The notes: generated by a model not told the origin, from the letters alone. A stretch of 38,544 bases of DNA from JAYUDN01 sp043769645 (GCA_043769645.1 JAYVJC010000037.1:1-38544); one strand, 5' to 3'; counted from the stretch's first letter, positions 9,501 to 19,977 are shown. Translations and numbers: made by a program.

Positions 9501-11722
9501 CTGAAACTCGAACCATCAGTGAAATTCCATACAAACTCCAGTACTCATATAATATCCAAAATGTTATATCGAGTATTATTTATCCGGATTTCGGAAAAAC
9601 AGAATATATTTATAAAAATGGGTACGTCGAGTGAGTTAATTACACAAGTCCAGATGGAACAAATACTCGGATTATTTCAGATATTAGCTACGCTCCAAAC
9701 TCCACTATGAAGAGTGTGCGCTATGGGAATGGTGTCGTCAAAGATACGACCCGAGATCCCGATTACAACTATCGACTTTCCACAGCTCAGGCAAGAACAA
9801 ATGATGGATACAAAGTCCTTGATACTGAGTATCGGTATGATGCTATTAATAATATCAATCGGGTTATCGAGAAGGGTATAGAACCCCTTCGTAAAAATAT
9901 TGATTATACCTATGATCTTCTCTCTCGATTAAAGAGTGCAAACTATATCTATGGTATAAATTGATACGGTCGTGAACAGAGCCAAAATATTTTGTATACC
10001 TACGATGATATATGAAATATTACTTCAGCATCACCCGTCGGAACCTATACCTATTCGGGAGAAGGCTTTTTCAATCCAGATGCGGTTACTTATGCTGGAT
10101 GAGTCAACTACTGATATGATAAAGCAGGGAATACCATTTCTCGAGTCGAGGCTACCGGAAGTCTTACGTTTAGCTATTCACCTCATGGCGAGATGATCTC
10201 TTCTTCCCGAGATAGCATACTCTCTAGCTATACCTATGACCATACTCACCGACGTATTACGAAGTCTACCCCTTGACTCACCGAACACCATATAATCGAT
10301 GGATATGAAGTCGAATATGAGAGTGGGATTATGATTCAACTCAGTGGAAATAGCAACATTATAGAAGGCTGAGTGGGAAGTGGAAGTACAAGTACTGGAA
10401 ATATCATGAGTTCAAGTGGGGAAGTGAACCCATGATCATTAACAGGTAGTGAAATCCAAAATAATACTGGATCAACCAGTACTCAGTCTTGAATCGAGGA
10501 TATACCAGTAGGCATCGTTGGAGAGATATGATCTTATACTGGAAATGCAGAGAGCAATTCCTGATGAACCCGTATCTATTCGGGAAGTACTGGGGGATCG
10601 TCATGATCATACGGTATCATAGCAGGATACTATGCTTCCTTTGAAACCGGGGCAACTCCCGTCAATCTGGTAACTCTTATAACACACGTCATGCTCGGTG
10701 ATGAGAAGATAGCGACTTATCAGTATCAAACTGATGATTCACCGCAAACTCCCGAAGAAAAATCACTCATCTTTCATATTTCAGACCATCTGAATTCAAG
10801 TAGTATAGACCTCTCTCGTACTGGATCTTTGCTTCAAGCTACAGACTATCTTCCATTCGGGAAGACACTCACGTACGAAGTCTCGAACAGAAGAATCAAA
10901 GGAAAAAAATGAGGCTATACGAATAAATATCTCTTCGCCGCGAAACAACTTGATGAGGAAACGGATTTACAATACTTCGAAAAGAGATACTATGATAATC
11001 GAATCGGCAGATTCACTTCAGAAGATCCAGTATTCTGGGAAGTTTGATTAACAAAACGTCCTTTACAATACTTCACTGATCCCGAGCAGTGGAATACGTA
11101 TTCATATGTACGGAATAATCCTATAAATCTCGTAGATCCGACTGGAGAGATATCGTATAGCGAACCGGTTATTACAGATAAATTTTACCAAACTTCGTAT
11201 ATAGCTATATGAAGAAATGTCTGATTTGAGGAGATGCTTTCTCATTATGTTTTATGAAATGGTACACCAATATGAGTACCGTTGGATCAGGTTTCCCTCC
11301 CAGAAATTAAACCAGAACAATTTTGAGCTGTACAAACTATTATCAAAAATGGTGTAGCATGAGAATATAATATACATACGAATAAAGCAGATCCTGAAAA
11401 AAATTCATTATTTGCAATAGGTGTTTCTACTCAGAATTTTAGTGATAGGGCATGACATTGACATATTCGATTAGTTATTTGATGAAAACTTACTATTAAT
11501 AAAGATGGATCTTGGAAATTTGATTGAGTCATTAGGGGTGGTCCTGATGTATATAACGCAAATCAATGAACATATAGAACACCTATAGAGGAAGGCAGTA
11601 CATACGTTTTAAGACATATTCCATGAGAACCATATACTGTAATATTTACCTGAACAAAATGAATAGCTTGATCTTGAGTTATCCCTACAAAAAAGGCAAA
11701 TGAAATAATAAGTAATTTTTAA
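6584..11722 (+). CDS. SpvB/RHS polymorphic toxin with colicin M-like C-terminal tip
   Basis: 1712 residues; about 54 Gly are TGA. A signal peptide (about 1-26) is followed by a SpvB-like segment with Y-P-L-I-F-P-V-G and S-L-E-L-T-Y-N-S-N, then a long array of RHS/YD repeats (recurring Y-D-A-L-G-R and Y-x-Y-D motifs). The RHS core closes with R-Y-Y-D-N-R-I-G-R-F-T-S-E-D-P and N-N-P-I-N-L-V-D-P-T-G-E, the usual boundary before a variable toxin. A Ser/Gly-rich insert lies around residues 1255-1340. The last 190 residues match colicin M (separate entry). RHS shells encapsulate a C-terminal toxin for delivery to a neighbouring cell. It follows the LamG/VCBS gene by 29 bp and precedes the candidate immunity gene by 14 bp. 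Confidence 0.9.
11150..11719 (+). other. Toxin tip: colicin M-like lipid II phosphodiesterase domain
   Basis: Residues 1523-1712 of the RHS protein. From memory of the colicin M sequence, conserved blocks align in order: an H-Y-x-x-G-N-G block, an I-I-K-x-G-V-x-G block, L-T-I-N-K-D-G-S-W, then G-V-I-R, then T-Y-V-L-R with P-G-E-P-Y. The catalytic signature D-x-Y-D-x5-H-R of colicin M appears at the same spacing as D1655-V-Y1657-N1658-(x5)-Y1664-R1665. So D, Y and R are kept, while the second Asp is Asn and the His is Tyr. Colicin M cleaves undecaprenyl-PP-linked peptidoglycan precursors in the periplasm of target cells. 17 of 24 Gly codons are TGA. Family assignment is strong; activity with the two changes is uncertain. 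Confidence 0.85.
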
Positions 11723-11736
11723 TATCAATAACTATT

Positions 11737-12405
11737 ATGATTACAAAAAAATCTGATTACTACCCTTCTTTGTTTTTCAACACTTTCATACTGATATCTA
11801 TTTCACTTTTCTTTTCTTCTTATTATTTTCCAGACTTCAATAATTCTCAGGTAATTGAAAGCCTTAAAAATATGCCCTTACCAATTGATTTTGATGAATG
11901 ATATAGAAACTATACTACTATTTATAATTGAATTGTGTGAGTTAGGTTTACCTTACAGGACATAGCTATTGCTATATTTATATCAGTTATCATCTGTTAT
12001 TACTACCTATTCTATAGAAGTAAGGATAGTAAAACAATATCAAGCGCTTTAACGGTAACTATTATTCAAACATTCATACAACTCTTTATTGTTCATTTAA
12101 ACTTTATTCGACTAGTCTACCCCTCATGGAGTGAGGCAATTATATTAATATATATAAAGATACTTTCTTGGTCAGTCATTTTTTGGGTTATTAGTATTAT
12201 TTTTTATAACATACTAGAATTTCTTAATGAAAAAAAACGAAACAACAAGTATTTATTCCTATTATCGGTTATTCTTGCATACTATATTTGCAACGCATTT
12301 TTTCCGTATTATACAAATAAAATATACATAGTGCCAATTTTTTTAGGTTTTATACTTTCTATATACAAAATACTATTTATTCAAAAATTGGGAAATACGA
12401 AATAA
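11737..12405 (+). CDS. Multi-pass membrane protein, candidate immunity protein
   Basis: 222 residues, very AT-rich, starting 14 bp after the RHS toxin. About six hydrophobic segments can be drawn (approximately residues 11-32, 68-88, 98-118, 126-152, 165-182, 188-208), with an extracytoplasmic loop of about 35 residues after the first. No known family was recognised. Known immunity proteins for colicin M-type toxins act at the membrane or periplasm, some as small integral membrane proteins, so position and topology fit immunity. Three Gly are TGA, all in that first loop. The immunity role is inference from gene order. Confidence 0.6.
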
Positions 12406-12412
12406 TTTTGGC

Positions 12413-12453
12413 TATCAGATTAGAGAGTGACTATTGCATACTCACTCCTGATA
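12413..12453 (+). repeat. Imperfect inverted repeat between two membrane genes
   Basis: TATCAG (12413-12418) pairs with CTGATA (12448-12453), and an inner GAGTGA/TCACTC pair continues the stem. There is no T-run after it, so it is a hairpin but not a clear rho-independent terminator. Confidence 0.4.
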
Positions 12454-12489
12454 ACTAGTACCTTATAAAGAATATCTAAACTTGCTCTT

Positions 12490-13188
12490 ATGACTCTCCA
12501 GAAAACATTACTTCTCCTTTGAATCGTCGGTTTATGACTCTTTCTTTATTCCCAGTCACTTCCCCTCCATTGGAATCAAGATTCGCTTGATTCAATTACT
12601 GCTAGTGACCAAATAGATAAAAAATTGTACTACGAGAAAGAGAGCGAAGGACGAACTTATAAGATTGTCGCCATGGATGTGGGAAGTAGTCTAATTTTGA
12701 CTTCGATGACCCTCCTTGTGTTTTTATCTTATTTCTGCATTCAAACTTTGTCTGATTTGAAAAAGCTCAGGACGCTCGATAAAACGAGGCTCTTTATCCT
12801 CTCCAATATTGCCTATATGATGGAATTACCGGGAGACTATTGGTATTATTACTTCCGATTGACGCGGTGAGACTATCCAGTATTTGCCGATAGCATAGGC
12901 ATACCTCTACGAGATGAAGAATTGATTTTTGTTGTTTGATTTATTATCTTTGAAGTGTTTCTCCTTCTGATGCTGTATCAAGTGCAACTCCCAACCAGGC
13001 TTTTCTATTTCCCCACGCGATATACACTTCTACACATTCTCTGGGAAGTTTTTTTTACTGTGTTGCTTTTATATTCACTCGTAGAAATTTTACTTTCTAT
13101 TTTAGCAGGCGACCATTTTTTCGTTCCTATTCGTTTTATATTTTTCTATATGTTCCTGACGCTCCGAGCAGGTGTGCTCAGTCGATAG
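12490..13188 (+). CDS. Membrane protein of unknown function
   Basis: 232 residues. An N-terminal hydrophobic segment (about 4-22) is followed by a polar, exposed stretch (about 25-55), then three or four further hydrophobic segments (about 58-78, 134-155, 172-196, 205-222). No family recognised. It follows the putative immunity gene by 84 bp, including a hairpin, and precedes the protease on the same strand. It could be a second immunity or accessory protein of the RHS locus, or unrelated. Four TGA-encoded Gly are needed to join the reading frame. Confidence 0.65.
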
Positions 13189-13225
13189 CGAAAGAATTGT
13201 GAGTATAACAGAGGAAATAAATCCC

Positions 13226-13252
13226 TTGATATTTTTCCCTCCCGGATATACT
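13226..13252 (+). promoter_or_regulatory. Possible promoter of the secreted protease
   Basis: TTGATA (13226-13231) and TATACT (13247-13252) with a 15-bp spacer, 27 bp before the protease ATG. The short spacer makes this tentative. Confidence 0.35.
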
Positions 13253-13279
13253 ATCCGTATTATTTCTTTTCTTCCGCAT

Positions 13280-14989
13280 ATGAAAAAGATACTCGTATCG
13301 ATCGGCATACTCCTCATGACTATCGTAGGACATCCTTCGTATGCTGGCAGTGAGGCGTGACTGAGCTCGAGCATATTGAAGATACGGAACTACAGCTACA
13401 ACTCCCTTACAAACTCCTACGTCGTCGAGTCATATGGAAGCGCGGTCTATATCGGGAAGAACCAGATCCTCACCAATGCCCACGTCATCCTCGATGCGGA
13501 TGGGAAAGATCCGACTGGACTCTACGAAGTATGTAGTGCGAGTGACTTTACGAAGGATCCCGTGTGTTTCAGTACAGCGAAGCTCATTTCCTATGATCTC
13601 GTCGCTGACATCGCCCTCCTCGAGATCACTCCATCATCGAAACTCAAGCCGGTAGACTTTAGTAAAAAGAAAACATCTGAAATAGGAAGTAGTGTGATCA
13701 TCTACGGATATCCGAGTATCGGTGGATCGACCATCACTCGTGCAGAAGGCAAGCTCGCGGGTTTTACCGAAGGAGTCTACAAGATCGACGCCACTATCGA
13801 CCACGGAATTAGTGGGGGAGGGGCCTTCGATGCCGATGGGAAAATGGTGGGGATGCCCTACCGTATCGCCTCAGATACAGCAGTGATTGGATATATGATC
13901 CCATCGAGCATGCTCGTCTCCTACCTCTCTGGAAAGAGTGAGAGTATGGAGCTCTCGAAGACCGTGAAGGATCCGAAATTCGAGGTGTATATAGCTGAGA
14001 TCGAGAAAATCTCGAAGAATCCTGCACAGATCGTCAATAGTATGGTCAAGATACCGAGTATCTCGAAACTTGGATTTCGCTTTATCGAAGGGGCTGAGTC
14101 ACTCGGAGAGAGTATATTCTCCTACCTCCTCCTCGATAAAAACGGTCGTGTTTCGATCGAGGTCGCCTGTAGTAAAGATACTTCGGCTCGATCCTTCCTC
14201 GACCTGACGAGATCCTACTCGGGAGCGCTCTCCATCTTCGATACGGACTATACCTATAGTCGGGAAGATATCGGGAATGATCTCTATATCAAGAAATCAG
14301 AGAAAAAATCATCTACCAATGATACCGAGCTCCTCGGATACTACTACTATGCGAAATCTCCTACTTGTTCCGCGGTCATCGATTCGAAAGATGGTCTCGC
14401 AAAGGATAAGAAGTCGTATGAAAATGCCTTCAAACTCGTGAAGGGTATTATCTTCCCGAAACCCATGACCTTTACCAAGGGAGGATCTGTCAACAAGCTC
14501 TTCGAATCACCGGAACCGATGATACCGATCTACCTCTCAGAAGGGATAGGGAGTAACGGCGAAAGGGGAGTCGGAGTCAAGTTCTTCTTCGATGAAAAAG
14601 TAGCAAGTGACTTTATCCATTTTCGTATCCTTTCTTTTTTCGATCAGGTAGATTATTTCAATATCAACTATAAGCCCCAGTACTACTACAAAGGTGCGGA
14701 TCGTTCATTTTCAGCATTTTACAGTCGATATATTACGAAGAGCCTCGTACAGAGTGATCATGCAGGCATTTCAAAAAATGGAAAGCAGTTTGTTCTCACC
14801 AAGATCGATAACCCAGATGGAGCCCAGGGAACTCGAAAATACATCTTCTTCTACCCCTTCAAGTCTGGAGGAAAATACTATGGCCTCTATGGAGAAGGGA
14901 GTGTAAATAGTCTCGACTCCCGCTACTTCGAAGATATCATGTCGTACCTCGAATCCCTTACCCTTCCTGGGGAAACACCATTCGAGTAG
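13280..14989 (+). CDS. Secreted trypsin-like serine protease
   Basis: 569 residues. A clean signal peptide (about 1-22, ending S-Y-A) precedes a chymotrypsin-fold domain at about 38-200. The triad is visible: His68 in T-N-A-H-V-I, Asp110 in V-A-D-I-A-L-L, and Ser178 in H-G-I-S-G-G-G. The remaining 350 or so residues match no domain I recognise; they could hold a beta-rich accessory or substrate-binding region. Only one Gly is TGA (residue 27, just after the signal peptide), and codon use is rich in CTC/TCG/ATC like the conserved genes, in contrast to the AT-rich genes just upstream. It probably acts outside the membrane in quality control or on neighbouring cells. Confidence 0.85.
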
Positions 14990-14995
14990 AAAACT

Positions 14996-15025
14996 AGGAA
15001 ATGAGGAAGAAGGGGTTTCCTTTTT
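14996..15025 (+). terminator. Possible rho-independent terminator after the protease
   Basis: AGGAAA (14996-15001) pairs with TTTCCT (15016-15021), followed by a run of T. The stem is short (6 bp) and the loop is long. Confidence 0.4.
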
Positions 15026-15117
15026 GTGTTTTGAGTAGACTCTAGCCCAGGATTATTTTGTACATTCATTTCTAAATCTAGACCTACTATATTATAAGCA
15101 GATAATTGGAAATACTA

Positions 15118-15146
15118 TTGACATATATTTATAATTATAGTATTAT
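15118..15146 (+). promoter_or_regulatory. Strong sigma70-type promoter
   Basis: A perfect -35 TTGACA (15118-15123), a 17-bp AT-rich spacer, and -10 TATTAT (15141-15146). It lies 24 bp before the ATG of the next gene and resembles the TTGACA promoters in the 21.6-23.2 kb gene array. Confidence 0.7.
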
Positions 15147-15170
15147 ATAAATAGTATTTTAATAAGTTAT

Positions 15171-16601
15171 ATGAGTGCTTTAGCTATTCGCGAATTCGAT
15201 GCTCCTGAAAAAGATCTATCAGGCGGAAAATCAGCACATGGGATTTTTACTAGCTCTATAATAGTTGATCCGAATCTTAAGCTTGTTCCAAAAGAAAAAC
15301 CGAGTACTACTGAACACCCAGAAAGAGTACAAAAGAGTACTAAAATCAGATTCCGTCTTGTTATGAATGATGAGCCTATAAGTCACGTGAAATCAAATAG
15401 TATCTTGGCGAAACTGAAAGAACCACAATATGCCAATCTTTCTTTCCTCTACAATACTCTTAGAACTCCAGCAAAGAAACTGCAGGAGCATTCTTCATGG
15501 CCAGATGAATTAGAAGATCTTCAGACCGCCATGTCTGAAATGGAGATAACTGATCTTCCAGAAAGAGAAGAAGGTGATACAAACGAAGATCTTGCTATTT
15601 CATTGAAGATCCATAGGAGACGGTTTCTTATCTATCTCAGATGAGAAGATCTTACTTTACTAGATATTGACCATCGTATACCTGTAAAAATTGAATTACC
15701 AGTTACTCCTACCTTACCACGAGACAATACTCAATGAGAGGTCATAACAGTATGAGGTGCAACTCAACTTGAACCCAAAAATAAACTTATTTCTGAGTGT
15801 ATACGAAGACTCATAGGAATTGAAAGGATCGAGTCTCAGAAATCAAAAACTCTATCTACTCCGCTTTGAAATATATGTTGGAATCTCGAGTGATTTTATA
15901 AGAGTTTATGAGATCAGGATGATGAAAGTACGAATACACTACAAAGTAGCTATTGACTCAGAGCTCTGATAAAACGTATAGATACCTGTCTTCAGTATTT
16001 AGCTGATCTTGAAAGTATGAAGAATACAAAATCAGAAGATACTTATATTGATTCTAACTGAGAAAAAGAGCTTCGAACGTTTTACTCAGAAAAAATAGCT
16101 GAACTGTACGTTCAGATCACAGTACTGTTTATGATTATGCTGAGTCAATATAGTCTCAGATGAGAGTCTGATTTGAGTGAATGAATAACAGATATGAGTC
16201 TATTTGAGTGATTGGCAGATACTCTCTATAATATAAAGCACCTGAAACGAATCAATAGTAACGAAAAACTAGCATATTTTATAAAGACTATTCGAACTGG
16301 AGTTGAAAAATGCATACTCTATTTCGAATCGCTAAAAGATATCGAGAGCATAAGTGATACTCTGCAGATGCCAAAGTATAAATATGTTATGTGACAACTA
16401 AAAAGAGAAATGAGTCACTATCAGCAAAACGCAGATGGTATGAGCTTCCAGTTAGATGGAAATGGGATGCTAGATATACTATCACAACTCCATGATTGAT
16501 TACTCGTGATTATGTGAAGGTTAAATCGAGTAAGAGGTAGTGGTGTAGGTAATGCCTCTAGTAATCTAGATAATGAATCAGTCAAAACAGATAATATATA
16601 G
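15171..16601 (+). CDS. Hypothetical protein, mostly helical
   Basis: 476 residues with TGA=Gly; standard code leaves only fragments. No signal peptide and no membrane segment. The first 60 residues are polar and probably disordered; the rest alternates charged and hydrophobic residues as in a large helical protein. No family, motif or catalytic site recognised. It has its own strong promoter and is followed by a region without an obvious plus-strand gene. A cytoplasmic structural or effector role is possible but unsupported. Confidence 0.7.
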
Positions 16602-16936
16602 ACTCACAGTAGTATGACTATAACTATCGAAATTACTTATAAAAATAGAGGGTTTTGAACCCTCTCTCTGTGAAGATTCGGTGAACGACACAAAGGAATA
16701 CCTTGTCAAACCAGGGTGAAAATGAGTCTCTGAATACAATAAGTGAACAATTTTTAAAAATCTTTTGACAACATCTAGTGGAAAGAGTAAAAATGGTGAC
16801 ACAATATCTAGTGTTTCTATGTGATACGCACACTCTATTTCCAGAAATCAGTTCGGCCAAAATTAGTCCATATTTTGTATGGATTTCCTCTTTCGAGAGG
16901 ATGGGTCGAATTTTTTTAATTATTAAGAATTCGTAT
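16602..16936. other. Region without a convincing protein gene; possible minus-strand transcript
   Basis: No credible ORF on either strand in code 25: a 42-codon plus-strand frame at 16615 and two overlapping minus-strand frames have unusual composition. It contains hairpins, including CCTCT/AGAGG around a four-base loop near 16886-16900, and a minus-strand terminator-like stem (separate entry). A TTGACA hexamer occurs on the minus strand at 16938-16943, but its -10 is weak. A non-coding RNA of roughly 280 nt on the minus strand is possible. RNase P RNA, tmRNA and tRNA signatures were looked for and not found. Confidence 0.3.
16637..16665 (-). terminator. Terminator-like hairpin reading minus strand
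   Basis: On the minus strand AGAGGGTT pairs perfectly with AACCCTCT (8 bp, 3-nt loop, 16647-16665) and is followed by TATTTTTAT. The T-run lies only on this strand. No protein gene clearly uses it. Confidence 0.5.
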
Positions 16937-17137
16937 ATGTCAATGATATTTTGACTTTTAATCCTCTTGCTTCCTCTAGTCTACTTGTTATTTTTCGGAT
17001 GATTTATAAAAGATGAAATGTATTTTATTGGCTGATATGTAACAACTCTACTACCGATATGATTATTTTTTATAATCGGCTGAATCATCCAACTCCTAAT
17101 TAACAAATTTCTATTAAACAAAAATCAAAAAAAATAA
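16937..17137 (+). CDS. Small two-helix membrane protein
   Basis: 66 residues. Two hydrophobic segments (about 3-23 and 36-57) are joined by a short loop with K-D-E, and the C-terminus is Asn/Lys-rich. Six glycines are TGA, none with another Gly codon's usual context, which supports it being a real gene in code 25. No family recognised. nrdA begins 54 bp downstream on the same strand after a pyrimidine-rich leader. Confidence 0.55.
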
Positions 17138-17191
17138 AACTTCACTATTCATTCTTCGTTCTCCACTTTTCACTTTTAACTTTTCCTTCCC

Positions 17192-19822
17192 ATGCCTCCC
17201 CTCCGAATCCGCAAGCGCAATGATGAAATCGTCGACTTCGATCGAGCCCGTATCGAAGAAGCTATCCTTGCGGCTTGTGTCGCCATCGGTGAACCCGATA
17301 AGACCTTTATCCCGGTGGTTACCGACTTTATCCTCAAAGATATCGACCATGTCTACGGTGAGATTTTCGTCAACCGCATCCCTTCCGTCGAGGACATCGG
17401 AGATATCGTCGAGCGCAATCTCATGAAGTTCAACAAATTCGAAGTGGCAAAAGAGTACATCATCTACCGGGCGAGCCGTCGCGAAGAGCGTGTGGAAGCC
17501 CACGTGAAGCTCGTGAAGAAGTTCGAGAAAAATGGATTCCAAGTGATGAAATCCGGTGGAGGAAAGGAAGACTTCGACTTCGAAAAGATCGAAAAAATGT
17601 TCAAGATGGCGGTCAAGGGATATGAAGAAACCTGTAAATTCGATGACCTCATCGAGGCATTTAAGAAAAATATCGTCGAGGATATGAAGACTTCCGATAT
17701 CGCGAAGCTCCTCGTGAAGACCTGTATCGACCTCGTCACGGTCGAAAATATCGGATGGGAGCACGTCGCTGGTCGTCTCGCCCTCTTTGATCTCTACAAG
17801 CGAGCCTCGAAGAATCGTAAGATCAAGCAATCAGAAATATATACCTCGAAGTCATACGTCGATTTCTTCAAGACCTATATCACCGAAGGACTCTACTACA
17901 AGGACTTCATGAAGTACTATAGTGAGGAAGATATCAAGAAGGCGGGAGAAGTCCTCGCGAAGAAGGGAAAGGCTAATGATATGAACTATGGCTATACCAC
18001 GGTGCTCTCGCTTTCGAAGCGGTACCTTCTCAATCCGAACAAAGTCGTCCGTGAGCTGCCACAAGAGCTCTATATGTCGGTCGCGCTCTTCTACGCGATC
18101 CCAGAAGCTCCAGAGAAACGACTGGACTTCGCCTTCAAGGTGTATGAGTACTGTAGTGAACAGAAGATCTCGCTCGCGACTCCCGCACTCAACAATCCTC
18201 GCACGAACTGGCACCAGCTCGCGAGCTGCTTCAAAATCAATGTCGATGATGACCTCCGTGCCATCTATCACGCGATCGAGAATATCGCCCAGATTTCGAA
18301 GTACGGTGGGGGAGTAGGAGTCTATCTCGGACACATCCGTTCTCAGGCTTCATCCATCCGTGGCATGACCGGTGCTGCTGGAGGCGTGACTCCCTGGATC
18401 AAAGTGATCAACGATACCGCAGTCGCGGTCAATCAGCTCGGTCAGCGACTCGGAGCGGTCTCGGTGACCCTCGATGTCTTCCATCGCGATATCTATGACT
18501 TCCTCGAGCTCCAGACCGAAACGGGAGATATCCGATCGAAAGCCTTCGATATCTTCCCCGCGATTTCTGTCCCGGACCTCTTCATGAAGCGCGTCGAAGA
18601 AGATGGAGACTGGACTCTCTTTGATCCACATGAAATCTACAAAGCCTACGGGACTCGTCTCGAAGATACCTTCAACGAAGCCTTCGAAACCTTCTATATC
18701 AAGTGCGAGCAGGATGATACTCTCAAGCTCAAGAAAGTAACCAAAGCGAAGGACCTCTTCAAGACCTTCCTGAAGGCAACCGTCGAAACGGGGATGCCCT
18801 ATGTCTTCTATCGAGATACGGTCAATCGCGTAAATCCGAACAAGCACGCCGGGAATATCTACTCGACCCAGCTCTGTACGGAGATCTGTCAGAATACGAG
18901 CGAGACCAAGTTCATCGAAGAGACCATCGCAGGAGAAAAAATCGTCATCTCCTACGAACCCGGTGACCTCGTTACCTGTGTCCTCTCGTCGATCAATGTC
19001 GCGAAAGTCAACACAGATAAAGAAATTGCTCAAGTATTTCCAGTGCTCACGAGGCTCCTCGATAACCTCATCACGCTCAATCGATTCCCCGTGAAAGAAG
19101 CGGCTCGTACGAGTGAACGCTACCGCTCGATCGGTATCGGATACCTCGGACTTGCTGAGTACCTCGCGACGCATGGGATGGCCTATGACTCCCTCGAGGC
19201 TCGTGAACACGTCGATGCCCTCTTCGAGAAGTATGCGTATCATACCTATATCAACTCCTCCGAAATCGCGAAAGAGCGCGGAACCTACCCACTCTACAAA
19301 TGATCTGAGTACGATAAATGAATCCTCCTCGGACGGACAGAGGCCGACTTCGTGAAGGACTCGAAGGTGAAAGAGCTCGACTGGCCAGCACTCTTCGCGA
19401 AGATGAAGGAACACGGAATCCGATTCTCCTATCATACGGCTCCCGCTCCGAACACTTCAACCGCTGGTATAGTCGGGACGACCGCTGCCCTCCTCCCGAT
19501 CTACAAGAAGTACTTCGTCGAGACCAATCTCGCCTCACCGACTATCCGTATCGCGCCGAAGCTCTCCGCCGAGAACTTCTGGTTCTACAAAGAGTACGTC
19601 ACCATGGATATGAACGATGTCATCGATATGATCTCGGTCATCTACAAGTGGGTGGACCAATCCATCTCCTTCGAGTGGATGATCGACCCGGCTCGAGTAT
19701 CACCGAAAGAGCTCTATAGCTACTATATGAAGAGCTGGAAACAGGGCATCAAGACGGTCTACTACGTCCGCTCCCTCTCATCAGAAGTCAGTGGAGAAAA
19801 CTGTGTAAGTTGTTCAGGTTAA
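17192..19822 (+). CDS. nrdA: Ribonucleoside-diphosphate reductase, alpha subunit (class I)
   Basis: 876 residues. Reduces ribonucleoside diphosphates to dNDPs together with the radical-bearing beta subunit (nrdB, 8.8 kb downstream). An ATP-cone allosteric domain covers about 1-95, followed by the RNR N-terminal helical domain and the ten-stranded barrel. Catalytic residues seen: Cys346 (A-S-C-F-K-I), Cys562 and Glu564 in Q-L-C-T-E-I, Cys596 in V-T-C-V-L-S-S-I-N, and the C-terminal C871-V-S-C874 shuttle pair. The usual Asn before L-C-T-E-I is Gln560. Only two TGA codons occur, at Gly704 and Gly710 in Y-K-G-S-E-Y-D-K-G, matching conserved glycines of the family. Codons are CTC/ATC/TCG-rich, suggesting high expression. 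Confidence 0.95.
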
Positions 19823-19870
19823 AAAGAAAAGAAAGAAAAGTTTTATAAAAAAAATGAAATACAGGGAATT

Positions 19871-19941
19871 AGAAGAGTTGTGGTTATGTGAGGTAAAATA
19901 TGTCCTCAACTCTTCTAAGGGATTGAGGACTTTTATTTTTT
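19871..19941 (+). terminator. nrdA terminator with competing hairpins
   Basis: GTCCTCAA (19902-19909) pairs perfectly with TTGAGGAC (19923-19930), followed by TTTTATTTTTT, a good rho-independent terminator. The 5' arm also lies in a second perfect 10-bp stem, AGAAGAGTTG (19871-19880) with CAACTCTTCT (19907-19916). The two stems cannot form together, so this may be an attenuator. Confidence 0.6.
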
Positions 19942-19977
19942 AAATTTAAATATGTTACTCTTTTATAAATAAAAAAA

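Noticed and set aside
16640..16720. tRNA-like arm: GAGGG stem with 7-nt loop (TTTTGAA plus strand, TTCAAAA minus strand)
   Set aside because: No D-arm, acceptor stem or consistent second arm could be built around it on either strand. A minus-strand terminator explains the hairpin better.
16640..16943. RNase P RNA or tmRNA
   Set aside because: The conserved GAGGAAAGTCC, ACAGAA and tag-peptide features are absent apart from short chance resemblances.
17114..19435. Long minus-strand open frames opposite nrdA
   Set aside because: They mirror the codon bias of nrdA, have no family resemblance and no start signals; antisense shadows.
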